The translations under genes and the position numbers were made by a program. Below, piece by piece: positions 9,647 to 19,060 of a stretch of 64,000 nt of DNA. Every line of letters begins with the position of its first letter. Within the stretch, counting starts at the first letter, position 1. Under the pieces are notes generated by a model that was given only the letters and a program-made list of their open reading frames with translations, was not told where the DNA came from and searched no databases. The DNA is from an uncultured Paracoccaceae bacterium (GTDB lineage Bacteria; Pseudomonadota; Alphaproteobacteria; Rhodobacterales; Rhodobacteraceae): assembly GCA_947496605.1 (NCBI GenBank), contig CANMDF010000001.1, positions 124,001 through 188,000 of the forward strand. Reading direction: 5' to 3'.

Positions 9647-11095
9647 ATGCTTGATTTACGCCCAGTGGGATATGTCATCGGTCTGCTCGTGGCGTCGCTT
9701 GGAATTACCATGCTCGGCCCGATGGCGGCCGACTATCTGGCGGGCAACGGGCACTGGTTTGTCTTCTTTGAAAGCGCTGTCGTCACCATTCTGACAGGTG
9801 GGCTGATTGCGCTGGCATGTGCGAATGGCGTGACCCAAGGGCTGTCGTTACGTCAGACCTTTTTGCTGACATCCCTGGTTTGGCTGACGCTACCGGTCTT
9901 TGGCGCGATCCCGTTTGTTCTTGGTGCCACGGGGGCTAATTTTACCGATGCATTCTTTGAAGCGATGTCGGGACTGACCACAACCGGGGCCACGGCATTT
10001 GGCGATTTAGAGAGCCTGCCAGACGGCCTAAAGCTATGGCGCGGCATGCTGCAATGGCTTGGCGGTGTGGGTATCATCGTTGTTGCGATGGTTTTTCTGC
10101 CGGAACTGCGGGTCGGTGGTATGCAGATTTTCCGATCCGAAGGGTTTGATACCAGTGGGAAAATCCTTCCTCGCGCCGGTGAGATCGCGACACGTATCTC
10201 ATTCATCTATATCGGTCTGACGATCGCATGTGTGGTTGCATATTCTGCAACGGGCATGGTGGGTTTTGACGCCATCGTGCATGCAATGACGACTGTCTCA
10301 ACCGGTGGAATGGCCAATTATGACGCGTCATTCGCCACCTTTGGGGCGGGGGTTCATTATGTGGCGGTCATTTTCATGATCTTGGCTGCACTCCCTTTCG
10401 TGCGTTTCGTGCAGCTATTGGCGGGGACAGCGCAGCCCCTATTCAAAGATCGCCAAATCCAAGTCTTTCTGATGATCGTGATCTTCTGCGTGCTGTTGAT
10501 GACCTCATGGCTGTGGGGGCGGGGCGGCACGATGACCGAGGAAGGGTTCCGTAACGCTCTGTTTAACGTGACGTCCATTATGACCGGAACAGGATACGCG
10601 AACGCGGACTACATGACGTGGGGCACGTTCCCGGTGGTTTTGTTCTTTCTGATCGGCCTGATTGGTGGCTGCGCGGGCTCGACATCTTGTTCGGTCAAAG
10701 TGTTCCGCTATCAGTTGGTTTTTGCCGCGATCAAAAGCCAAATCCGCCAGATCCATTCTCCGCACGGGGTGTTCACGCCCAGCTATGATGGACGGCCCAT
10801 TAGCGAAGATGTTTTGAACTCTGTCATCGCCTTTCTTGTGGCGTTCATCCTTTCGCTTGGTGGAACCGCGATTTTGTTGGGCCTGACGGGTTTGGACTTT
10901 ATCACATCCGTTTCTGGCGCCGCTGCTGCATTGGCCAATATCGGTCCCGGATTGGGGCTCGAGATCGGCCCTGCAGGAAACTACGCCAATATCAACGACA
11001 CCGCGAAATGGATTTTAGCGATTGCTATGTTCGTGGGGCGCTTGGAAATCATGGTCGTGCTGACGATCCTATCCATCAAATTCTGGAGAAACTAA
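9647..11095 (+). CDS. trkH: Trk-type potassium uptake protein TrkH
   Basis: A 482-residue inner-membrane protein with about ten hydrophobic segments in the repeated M1-P-M2 pattern of the TrkH/TrkG/KtrB family. Selectivity-filter-like segments such as SGLTTTGATAFG, STGGMANYDA and the region around GGCAGSTSCSVK are visible. It pairs in the cell with a cytoplasmic NAD-binding TrkA, which is not in the window. Start ATG 9647 has only a weak ribosome site (AGGA, 13 bases upstream). The AruI-like gene starts 2 bases after its stop. Confidence 0.93.
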   Translation: MLDLRPVGYVIGLLVASLGITMLGPMAADYLAGNGHWFVFFESAVVTILTGGLIALACANGVTQGLSLRQTFLLTSLVWLTLPVFGAIPFVLGATGANFTDAFFEAMSGLTTTGATAFGDLESLPDGLKLWRGMLQWLGGVGIIVVAMVFLPELRVGGMQIFRSEGFDTSGKILPRAGEIATRISFIYIGLTIACVVAYSATGMVGFDAIVHAMTTVSTGGMANYDASFATFGAGVHYVAVIFMILAALPFVRFVQLLAGTAQPLFKDRQIQVFLMIVIFCVLLMTSWLWGRGGTMTEEGFRNALFNVTSIMTGTGYANADYMTWGTFPVVLFFLIGLIGGCAGSTSCSVKVFRYQLVFAAIKSQIRQIHSPHGVFTPSYDGRPISEDVLNSVIAFLVAFILSLGGTAILLGLTGLDFITSVSGAAAALANIGPGLGLEIGPAGNYANINDTAKWILAIAMFVGRLEIMVVLTILSIKFWRN

Positions 11096-11097
11096 CG

Positions 11098-12693
11098 ATG
11101 ACGACCCGCCCCCTTGGTGCCCAAATCTCGCATATGTTGAAAGACCGCGGGGTGGATGTGATTTTTGGCATCCCCGGCGTCCATAATCAGGAAATGTACC
11201 GCGGGATCGAGGAGGCCGGGATCACCCATGTGCTGGCGCGTCACGAACAAGGGGCGGGGTTCATGGCCGACGGCTATGCCCGCGCGACTGGCAAGCCGGG
11301 GGTGGCTTATGTGATTTCGGGGCCTGGTCTGTGCAATATTATGACGCCGATGGGGCAGGCCTATTCGGATAGTGTGCCGATGCTGGTGATCTCGTCCGTA
11401 TTGGACGAAACTGAGGCCAAGCGCGGGCAGTTGCACCAGATGAAAGATCAGGAAGGGGCGGCTGCGGCTGTTTGCGATTGGTCCGTGACGGCGCGGACGG
11501 CCGAGGCGAGCTATCAGTTGATTGATCGGGCTTTGATGCAAATGCAAACAGGCGTGCCATCGCCAAAGCACATCCAAGTCCCCATCGCACAACTAGAAGC
11601 GCGGGCAGAGGCCGCACCATCGCGGCCCGTGGATTGGCCTATGTGCCCAGAGCCCGCTCCACTAGAATGTGCGACTTTGACAGAGCAACTTCATGCATCA
11701 AAGCGGCCTTTGTTTATCTTTGGCGGAGGTGCTTCGCGCAATGTATCGCGATGGCTGCCGGATTTCCTGCGCATGAATGCGGCTTCGTTCACGACCTATG
11801 CAGGACGTGGGATCATCCCTGACGACAGCCCGCTGCACTTTGGCGCGACCCTTGCCCGGGCAAGCAGCGCAGATGTCATCGCATCCGCAGACCTGATCGT
11901 TGCCGTTGGGACAAGGCTCAGCGAGGTGGATCTGTGGCGCGACCATCTGGGGCATACGGCACCCATGATCCGCATTGATCTTGATCACGAAAGTCTCTCA
12001 GACAGGCACCGCGCCGAAACCCGCATTCTTGCGGATGCGAGCGCGCATTTGGCTGACAGTCTGGGTGCGATTGTAGGCGAAAAACAAACCACATGGTCTG
12101 CGAAAGAGGTTGCCGAGACGCGGGCACGCTGGTGTGCAGAGATCAATTCCGAGCGCCCTGGCATCATGCCTGTTGCTGACGCGCTCAAGGCTGTCGCCCC
12201 GGCTAACACAATGTTCTACTCCGACATGACACAATTCGCCTATGCCGCGAAAGAATTCTACCCGATGGACCGCCCTGGCCATTGGCACCACCCTTACGGC
12301 TTTGGCACGCTGGGTTATGCGCTGCCTGCCGCGATTGGTGGCAAGATCGGGGTAGGGGATCAGCCAGTGATCGCGATCCTTGGGGACTATGGATTTCAAT
12401 ACACCGTTCAAGAACTTGCGGTCGCTGTTGAATTGGAACTGAGCTTGCCCATCATCATTTGGGACAATGGTAAGTTGGGCGAGATCGAGGATAGTATGGT
12501 CCGCGCCCAAATCGCCCCTAACGCGGTGGTCCAGCGCAATCCTGATTTCCTGAAACTCGCCGAGGCTTACGGAGCCGCGTCAGCGGAGCCAGAAAACCTA
12601 GACCGGTTCAAGACTGCCGTCCAAACGGCCCTTCAAGCCAAAGGCCCGACGGTCATTCGCGTCAAATCAGATATCGCACTTACCAGCAGCTAA
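11098..12693 (+). CDS. aruI: Thiamine-diphosphate-dependent decarboxylase, AruI-like (5-guanidino-2-oxopentanoate decarboxylase type)
   Basis: A 531-residue member of the acetolactate-synthase-like TPP enzyme family. The N-terminal domain has the catalytic Glu in LARHEQGAGFMADGYAR and the C-terminal domain has the TPP motif starting GDYGFQYTVQ and closing at WDNGKLG. The closest named type I recognise is 5-guanidino-2-oxopentanoate decarboxylase of the arginine transaminase route, but this family is hard to assign and the substrate is inferred. ATG 11098 follows the trkH stop by 2 bases with GGAG upstream. The last 14 bases overlap the convergent gene. Confidence 0.75.
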   Translation: MTTRPLGAQISHMLKDRGVDVIFGIPGVHNQEMYRGIEEAGITHVLARHEQGAGFMADGYARATGKPGVAYVISGPGLCNIMTPMGQAYSDSVPMLVISSVLDETEAKRGQLHQMKDQEGAAAAVCDWSVTARTAEASYQLIDRALMQMQTGVPSPKHIQVPIAQLEARAEAAPSRPVDWPMCPEPAPLECATLTEQLHASKRPLFIFGGGASRNVSRWLPDFLRMNAASFTTYAGRGIIPDDSPLHFGATLARASSADVIASADLIVAVGTRLSEVDLWRDHLGHTAPMIRIDLDHESLSDRHRAETRILADASAHLADSLGAIVGEKQTTWSAKEVAETRARWCAEINSERPGIMPVADALKAVAPANTMFYSDMTQFAYAAKEFYPMDRPGHWHHPYGFGTLGYALPAAIGGKIGVGDQPVIAILGDYGFQYTVQELAVAVELELSLPIIIWDNGKLGEIEDSMVRAQIAPNAVVQRNPDFLKLAEAYGAASAEPENLDRFKTAVQTALQAKGPTVIRVKSDIALTSS

Positions 12694-14404
12694 CCAAGAC
12701 CGCCACATCAGCGGCTCTACGTGACAAAGCGACTGAGGAAAGCGCTGGGCTTGCGTTCGTTTGGGCTGGCGCAATTCCCTGCTCTTCCAGCAGTGCGGTG
12801 ATAAGGGCCGCATCAAGCGAGAACTGCACATCGCCCGGCAATGCCTGGGCCGTGGCGTCTTGGCGCGGCAGCAACATACCCAAAACGGCACCGCTTGCGT
12901 CTAACACCGGGCCACCTGCATTACTGGCTTGTGCATTCAACGTGAGACGCTTGAGACGGTCATCGCCTTGTAGATCACGAATGTCCTCAAGTGTGCCAAA
13001 GGTCAGCGTGGGGGCTGTCAGGACGCCGTTAAAAGGATAGCCCGCAACGGCGACCGGATCTTTCAGGCGGGGAATGTCCGACTGGAAGGTGGCCACACCG
13101 ATGGGTGTCAGCGGCGAGATTGGGCGCAATACCGCGATACCCAGATCAAGGTTTGTCCCAATGACTTCGGCGTTCGTTTCGCGATCAAAGGTAATGCGAC
13201 TGCATCCTGCCGTGACCTCGGGCGTGGTCACAACGATGCCGTCGCCCGTGACGTAAAAACCAGAACGCGACAGCTTGGGTTGGCGCACGGCCAATCCCGC
13301 GACCATATCAATCGCCTGATCTTCGCTTGGGGGCACAAGGTTGGGATCAAGCGTGCCATCAATGGGTTCAAAGCTGGATTGCATGACGTCCAAGATGCGG
13401 CTGCGGCGCTGATTGTCGCCTGCTGGCCAGACCAAAACAAAACCTTTGATTTCGCCGCTCTGCAAACTTGCGGTGGCAAACGCATGTGTATCTTCATCGA
13501 CGCCTTCAATGGAAAAGCTGGATCCGCGCAAAACACGTGGCCCTTCAGGCGGCATCAAGTCCAACACTTGCAGTACTTCGAAAAGCCCGGTCAGTTTGCC
13601 GGTATCGCCGGGCTGAGAGATCAAAAGCACCTGTGCGTCGGCCACAGGGTCTTGACCGATAAACTTTGCAAATGGCGGCTGATAGTCCGAAAATGCGACG
13701 GCAGCGGTTGGGATCTGCATGCGAATACCGGCGGCATCATCACGGACAAAGCGCATGCCGACCTCAGTTAACACTGCGTTATACTGCAACAACAACTGCT
13801 CGCGCTGGCGGGCTGTTAAGACCCCCGTCGGTTCCTGCGCATAGGCCACTTGCCATGCTTCCATTGCACGCCGCGTGCCGCGACCGAACGCACCATCAAT
13901 GGCGGCATCATAAAATCCTGCCCACTGAAGGGCCTTTTGCAACTCTTCGCGCTCGTTGCGCAGCAATGCAGCTTCTGATGCGCGGGCTTCGCGCAACGTC
14001 TCAACCGGGGCTGTCAGCGTCCCAGTTGGCAGAGTGGCAAGTTCAGGTGTCGTATCTTCCTCAACCGTCGTGGCTGGTCGGCTGCCACCAATAGGCCAAA
14101 ACTGCTGCTCAAACTGACGGCCATTCTGCAGATAACTATCGGATGGAATTTGCCCGTCACGCAAAAGCTGGCGCAATTCTTGACGGGCAAGTGTTTCATT
14201 GTAGGGACCAAGGACGATGCCGTAAAAACCACGTCCGAGATAATACCCTTCGACATCATCAAAGCGGCGGGCATACACGCGGGCGCGCTCGGTTGCTTCA
14301 CTCAGCGTTTGGCGTGCTTCGATCTGCACCCAGAAACGATCCTGCGCATTCGCTTGGAGCACAGAAAGACATAGAAATAGACCGGCGACAAAAGCCCTGA
14401 GCAT
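12680..14404 (-). CDS. Secreted trypsin-like protein with SPOR-like and peptidoglycan-binding domains; catalytic residues lost
   Basis: From ATG 14404 (GAGG about 7 bases upstream; in-frame ATGs further up are less likely) the 574-residue product starts with a signal peptide ending near LQANA. A SPOR-like repeat region follows, then a PG_binding_1 motif (GAFGRGTRRAMEAWQ) and a trypsin-fold C-terminus. In that domain the Asp region (NLDLGIAVL) is kept, but the usual GNSGGPV reads SNAGGPV, and no His is seen where a THVV-type motif should be. It is therefore probably a non-proteolytic periplasmic binding protein. The final Cys-Trp is odd but the frame is clean. Confidence 0.8.
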   Translation of the reverse strand: MLRAFVAGLFLCLSVLQANAQDRFWVQIEARQTLSEATERARVYARRFDDVEGYYLGRGFYGIVLGPYNETLARQELRQLLRDGQIPSDSYLQNGRQFEQQFWPIGGSRPATTVEEDTTPELATLPTGTLTAPVETLREARASEAALLRNEREELQKALQWAGFYDAAIDGAFGRGTRRAMEAWQVAYAQEPTGVLTARQREQLLLQYNAVLTEVGMRFVRDDAAGIRMQIPTAAVAFSDYQPPFAKFIGQDPVADAQVLLISQPGDTGKLTGLFEVLQVLDLMPPEGPRVLRGSSFSIEGVDEDTHAFATASLQSGEIKGFVLVWPAGDNQRRSRILDVMQSSFEPIDGTLDPNLVPPSEDQAIDMVAGLAVRQPKLSRSGFYVTGDGIVVTTPEVTAGCSRITFDRETNAEVIGTNLDLGIAVLRPISPLTPIGVATFQSDIPRLKDPVAVAGYPFNGVLTAPTLTFGTLEDIRDLQGDDRLKRLTLNAQASNAGGPVLDASGAVLGMLLPRQDATAQALPGDVQFSLDAALITALLEEQGIAPAQTNASPALSSVALSRRAADVAVLVSCW

Positions 14405-14579
14405 CGTAAACCTCGGTATAGCGGCAGACATTTGGCTTTTGTTGGCGACAGCAGCGGCGCTGCGCAAGTCAAACTGGTGTGAAACGCCGCGGCAAACCCC
14501 AGAAAATCGTCACCCGTTGCCCAATTGACCCTGTCCGCCCAGCACCCTATTGCAGGTGCAAAGCATTCGAGGGCGTATC

Positions 14580-15497
14580 ATGGCGGATAAACCACGCAGT
14601 TTTCAGGAAATCATCCTGCGGCTTCAGACCTACTGGGCGGCCAAAGGTTGCGCGATCCTGCAACCTTACGACATGGAAGTGGGCGCTGGTACGTTTCACC
14701 CTGCAACTACCCTGCGGGCGCTAGGCACCAAGCCTTGGGCAGCTGCCTATGTGCAGCCCTCACGCCGACCAACCGATGGGCGCTACGGTGAAAACCCGAA
14801 CCGTTTGCAGCACTACTATCAGTACCAAGTCCTGATCAAACCGTCGCCGCCGGACATGCAGGACCTGTATTTGGGGTCGCTCAAAGCTATTGGTATTGAC
14901 GCATCGATGCATGACATCCGCTTTGTCGAAGACGACTGGGAAAGCCCGACACTGGGCGCCTGGGGGCTAGGCTGGGAGGTTTGGTGTGACGGCATGGAAG
15001 TCAGCCAGTTCACCTATTTCCAACAGGTCGGCGGGCATGATTGCAAGCCAGTTTCGGGCGAGCTGACCTACGGGTTAGAGCGTCTGGCGATGTATGTGTT
15101 GGATGTGGATCACGTCATGGACATGCCGTTCAACGACCCTGATGCGCCGATTGCACTGACTTACGGGGATGTGTTTTTGCAGACCGAACAGGAATATGCG
15201 CGTTGGAACTTTGATATCGCGGATACGGATGTGTTGTTGCAACACTTTGTTGACGCTGAGGCCGAATGCCAACGCATTCTGGATGCACCTGCCGACGACC
15301 CTAAAACAGGGCGCAAAATCATCATGGCGCACCCCGCCTATGACCAATGCATCAAAGCAAGCCACGTCTTTAACCTGCTGGACGCGCGCGGCGTGATTTC
15401 AGTAACCGAACGCCAAGCATATATCGGGCGCGTACGCACACTGGCTAAGGCCTGCGCAGATGCGTTCGTGCAAACCGAAGCGGGCGGGGCAGCATAA
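14580..15497 (+). CDS. glyQ: Glycine--tRNA ligase alpha subunit
   Basis: The 305-residue alpha subunit of the bacterial tetrameric glycyl-tRNA synthetase, carrying the catalytic core. Motifs include [46 protein letters not shown] and the [12 protein letters not shown] region. ATG 14580 has GAGGG upstream; a TTG at 14550 is less likely. The stop TAA overlaps the next ATG by one base (TAATG at 15495-15499), showing translational coupling to the FkbM-type gene. glyS follows two genes later. Confidence 0.97.
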   Translation: MADKPRSFQEIILRLQTYWAAKGCAILQPYDMEVGAGTFHPATTLRALGTKPWAAAYVQPSRRPTDGRYGENPNRLQHYYQYQVLIKPSPPDMQDLYLGSLKAIGIDASMHDIRFVEDDWESPTLGAWGLGWEVWCDGMEVSQFTYFQQVGGHDCKPVSGELTYGLERLAMYVLDVDHVMDMPFNDPDAPIALTYGDVFLQTEQEYARWNFDIADTDVLLQHFVDAEAECQRILDAPADDPKTGRKIIMAHPAYDQCIKASHVFNLLDARGVISVTERQAYIGRVRTLAKACADAFVQTEAGGAA

Positions 15498-16198
15498 TGC
15501 CCGTTTATGTGCCTGAAGATAATTTTGAGAAATTCCTTCCCTTTGCAAGGAAAGTTCCCGGAGCAATCGGGCGGTCGGCAAAGCGTAAGATTTTTCGCCG
15601 GTGTCGCGCACGTTGTGAAGATTACTTCATGCAGCACGTGGCTGATCTTGGTCCAGGTAAAGTAGCATTCGATTTTGGCGCAAATATGGGTGTCTATACC
15701 AAAATTTTGGCTGATACTGGTGCCGAAGTTCATGCATTTGAACCTGATCCAGACACTTTTGCGCTGCTAAAACAGAACGTCGCGGAGTACGACAACGTGA
15801 CACTTTACCAAGAGGCCGTTGGGCTTGTTGCTGAGACGGCAACACTCTTCCGTGAGCATCGCTATGACAAAGACCCGATAGGTGGATCTGTGGGGTCGTC
15901 CTTTGTCCGTCACGACGAAAAGATGAAAACTGATGGTGGCATTGAAATTACAGTGACCGCATTCGAAACAGCTTTGGCACGCGCATCTGCGGCGCCGCGG
16001 CTGATCAAGATGGATATCGAAGGCGCGGAATATGCGATCTTGGATGACATTTTCTCAAAGCCAGAGATTGCAGGATTCGACGCTCTGTTCGTTGAGACGC
16101 ACGAGCGTTTCGCACCGGAAACGCAAAGTAGAATAGCTGAACTCAGAGATGCTTGCCTGGATCTTAAGTATCCAATTATTAACTTATACTGGCGCTAA
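15497..16198 (+). CDS. FkbM family methyltransferase
   Basis: A 233-residue SAM-dependent methyltransferase. The SAM-binding segment is VAFDFGANMGVYTKILAD, followed by VHAFEPDPDTF and the FkbM-typical LIKMDIEGAEYAIL. Family members methylate hydroxyls on sugars, polyketides or other acceptors; the acceptor here is unknown. It sits between glyQ and the small gene that normally precedes glyS, coupled to glyQ by a one-base overlap. Its codons and 3' end look more AT-rich than those of its neighbours, which suggests insertion into an existing operon. Confidence 0.85.
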   Translation: MPVYVPEDNFEKFLPFARKVPGAIGRSAKRKIFRRCRARCEDYFMQHVADLGPGKVAFDFGANMGVYTKILADTGAEVHAFEPDPDTFALLKQNVAEYDNVTLYQEAVGLVAETATLFREHRYDKDPIGGSVGSSFVRHDEKMKTDGGIEITVTAFETALARASAAPRLIKMDIEGAEYAILDDIFSKPEIAGFDALFVETHERFAPETQSRIAELRDACLDLKYPIINLYWR

Positions 16199-16200
16199 GA

Positions 16201-16725
16201 ATGGTTGCGAGGGTAATTATTGTGGCAATGCTTTTGATGGCAGCGACCTTGGGTGGGGTGCTCTACTACCAACAGGTTTACGCGTACTATGAAGAGGTGC
16301 AAGCAACCGACGATGCCGTGCGCCTGACCACGGTCAGCCTTGGCGATATCGAACCGATCATTGTGCAAAGCTTTGAAGGGATCGACGCCGTCAGCAGCCC
16401 GCTGCGCTACCGTGCGTGTTTTGAGACGACACTTAGCCTTGCGATGCTGACAGAGACCTTTGTGATCGTCGACAATGCCGAACCGCGTGTCGCACCAAAC
16501 TGGTTTGACTGCTTTAATGCAGCCCAAATCGGGGCCGATCTGCAAACCGAAGCTGTCGCCTTTATGGGCATCGAAAACGTCGAATACGGCATCGACCGGA
16601 TCGTCGCGATCTACCCTGACGGGCGCGGCTATGCATGGCACCAAATCAATGAATGCGGCGAAGTTGTTTTTGACGGCAACCGCCCTCCCGAAGACTGCCC
16701 TCCTATTCCAGAAAGCAACCAGTGA
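16201..16725 (+). CDS. DUF6446-type membrane-anchored protein
   Basis: A 174-residue protein with one N-terminal membrane segment (about residues 3-22) and a periplasmic domain containing three or more cysteines (YRACFET, NWFDCFNA, INECGEVV, EDCPP). I recognise it as the small protein found between glyQ and glyS in Rhodobacterales (DUF6446 type, name from memory). Function unknown. It starts 2 bases after the FkbM stop and its TGA overlaps the glyS ATG (TGATG), so it is part of the operon. The Cys residues could form disulfides outside the membrane. Confidence 0.7.
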   Translation: MVARVIIVAMLLMAATLGGVLYYQQVYAYYEEVQATDDAVRLTTVSLGDIEPIIVQSFEGIDAVSSPLRYRACFETTLSLAMLTETFVIVDNAEPRVAPNWFDCFNAAQIGADLQTEAVAFMGIENVEYGIDRIVAIYPDGRGYAWHQINECGEVVFDGNRPPEDCPPIPESNQ

Positions 16726-18995
16726 TGCCTGATCTTCTGATTGAACTTTTCTCCGAAGAAATCCCCGCGCGGATGCAAACCCGTGCGGCCGATGACCTGC
16801 GCAAACTGGTGACAGACGGCTTGGTTGAGGCGGGGTTAACCTATGCCAGTGCCGCCGCCTTTTCGACGCCGCGCCGTTTGACGCTGTCTATTGATGGGCT
16901 GACGGGCGAAAGCCAAGCTGTGCGTGAAGAGCGTAAAGGTCCCAAAGTGGGTGCCCCTGATCAAGCAATTGACGGGTTCTTACGCGGTGCCGGTGTGGCC
17001 CGCGAAGATCTTGAAGTGCGCGACGACAAAAAGGGTCAGGTGTACTTTGCAGTCATCGAAAAACCGGGGCGTTTGGCCGCGGAAATCATCGCGGAAGTGC
17101 TGGAAAAAACCGTGCGGAACTTTCCTTGGCCCAAGGCGATGCGCTGGGGTGAAGGTAGTCTGAAATGGGTGCGCCCGCTGCACTCCATTCTATGTATTCT
17201 GACGGATGAAGCCGGGACGGAAGTAGTGCCTTTGGATGTCGATGGGATCGCGTCTGGTAACACGACACAGGGGCACCGTTTTTTAGCTCCAGATGCTTTT
17301 TCTATCACAAATTTAGATGATTACGAGACGAAATTAAAGCGCGCCAATGTCGTTTTGCGTGCCGATGAACGCGCTGAAGCGATCTGGAATGAAGCAACGA
17401 CACAAGCCTTTGCGCTGGGTCTCGAAGTGGTTGAGGATCGTGGTTTGCTGGCCGAAGTCGCTGGGCTGGTCGAATGGCCAGTTGTCTTGCTGGGCAAGAT
17501 TGACGATGACTTTCTGGGACTGCCACCCGAGGTGCTGCAAACCTCGATGAAAGAGCACCAGAAATTCTTTTCCGTGCGCAACCCCAAGACCGGCCGGATT
17601 GAGCGTTTCGTGACCGTCGCCAACATGGAAACAGCCGATCAAGGTGCTACCATTCTGGCGGGCAACCAAAAGGTCCTGTCGGCGCGTTTGGCAGATGCAA
17701 AGTTCTTTTGGGAAAACGATCTGCGGGTCGCGAAAGCGGGCATGCAGCCATGGTTGGACAGCCTGTCCAACGTGACGTTCCATAACAAACTGGGCAGCCA
17801 GAAAGACCGCATTGAGCGGATCGCTGCGCTTGCCCGTGAGATCGCGCCAAGCGTGGGTGCTGATCCTGATCTGGCCGCGCAGGCGGCAAAGGTCGCCAAG
17901 GCCGATCTATCGTCGGAAATGGTCTATGAGTTCCCTGAATTGCAGGGGCTGATGGGGCGGTATTATGCGACTGAGGCGGGCTTGCCCAGCGAGGTTGCCG
18001 CGGCCTGCGAAGAACACTATTCCCCGCTTGGCCCATCGGATGATGTGCCAACAGCGCCTGTATCGGTGGCCGTCGCACTGGCCGACAAGATCGACACGCT
18101 GACCGGGTTCTGGGCGATTGATGAGAAACCAACCGGAAGCAAAGACCCGTTTGCGCTGCGGAGAGCTGCGCTGGGGGTTATTCGGTTGGTGTTGGAGAAT
18201 GGTAACGTAGGGAACTTGGATTCATTGTTCCGCCGATGGATATATGGTCATATGGACGGGGAGGCTATCCTCTCATCCATCAATCCAATCATAGCGGAAA
18301 TTAACAATGGCGCTGCAAGTTTGGCAGCCATAAGTGCTAGCGATCTACCGCCGTTACAAAAAGTCGCAATCGTTAAAGCGCAGAAGCTTACCGCTGATTT
18401 GAACATCAGCGAGATAAAGTCGAAAACAGAGTTGGGTAGACGCATTCTTGCAACTTCAGAAATTGAGGCCAACAACCTCCTCTCCTTCTTCCACGACCGC
18501 CTCAAAGTCTTCCTGCGTGACAAAGGCATCCGTCACGACATCATTGACGCCTGCATCGCGATGCCCGGCAACGACGACCTGACCTTGTTGGTCAAACGGG
18601 CCGAGGCTTTGGCTGAAACCCTTGCCACCGACGACGGCGAAAACCTGATCCAAGGCTTCAAGCGTGCCAACAATATCCTGACCCAAGCGGAAGCCAAGGA
18701 TGGGGTGGAATACTCTTACGGGGCTGACATCAAATTCGCCGAAGACGACGCTGAAAGGGCGCTTTTTGCCGCTCTTGATGCTGCGAATGCAAAGATTGCA
18801 CCTGCCATGAAAGCTGAAGATTTCAGCGCTGCAATGACTGCTATGGCAGCACTTCGTGCGCCGATTGATGCATTTTTCACCGATGTGCAGGTGAACGCTG
18901 ACAGTGAAATTCTGCGCCGTAACCGCCTTAACCTATTGTCACGGATCAGAAATATCTGCCTGAGCGTGGCCGATTTGACCAAAATCGAAGGTTAA
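16725..18995 (+). CDS. glyS: Glycine--tRNA ligase beta subunit
   Basis: The 756-residue beta subunit, needed for tRNA binding in the alpha2-beta2 enzyme. Typical segments: LLIELFSEEIPARMQ at the start, TPRRLTLSIDGL, EERKGPKVGAP, FPWPKAMRWG, VTVANMETAD and KDPFALRRAALG near the C-terminal HD-like and anticodon-binding region. ATG 16725 is chosen over a GTG 3 bases earlier. The stretch at about 18205-18472 (after IRLVLENG) differs from its flanks in base composition and looks like a variable insert, but the frame stays open. Confidence 0.97.
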   Translation: MPDLLIELFSEEIPARMQTRAADDLRKLVTDGLVEAGLTYASAAAFSTPRRLTLSIDGLTGESQAVREERKGPKVGAPDQAIDGFLRGAGVAREDLEVRDDKKGQVYFAVIEKPGRLAAEIIAEVLEKTVRNFPWPKAMRWGEGSLKWVRPLHSILCILTDEAGTEVVPLDVDGIASGNTTQGHRFLAPDAFSITNLDDYETKLKRANVVLRADERAEAIWNEATTQAFALGLEVVEDRGLLAEVAGLVEWPVVLLGKIDDDFLGLPPEVLQTSMKEHQKFFSVRNPKTGRIERFVTVANMETADQGATILAGNQKVLSARLADAKFFWENDLRVAKAGMQPWLDSLSNVTFHNKLGSQKDRIERIAALAREIAPSVGADPDLAAQAAKVAKADLSSEMVYEFPELQGLMGRYYATEAGLPSEVAAACEEHYSPLGPSDDVPTAPVSVAVALADKIDTLTGFWAIDEKPTGSKDPFALRRAALGVIRLVLENGNVGNLDSLFRRWIYGHMDGEAILSSINPIIAEINNGAASLAAISASDLPPLQKVAIVKAQKLTADLNISEIKSKTELGRRILATSEIEANNLLSFFHDRLKVFLRDKGIRHDIIDACIAMPGNDDLTLLVKRAEALAETLATDDGENLIQGFKRANNILTQAEAKDGVEYSYGADIKFAEDDAERALFAALDAANAKIAPAMKAEDFSAAMTAMAALRAPIDAFFTDVQVNADSEILRRNRLNLLSRIRNICLSVADLTKIEG

Positions 18996-19060
18996 GGAAA
19001 AAACTGTAAACTTAGGTATACAGATCACTGTCTAGTCTTCTATGCTGCACCTGAACATGG

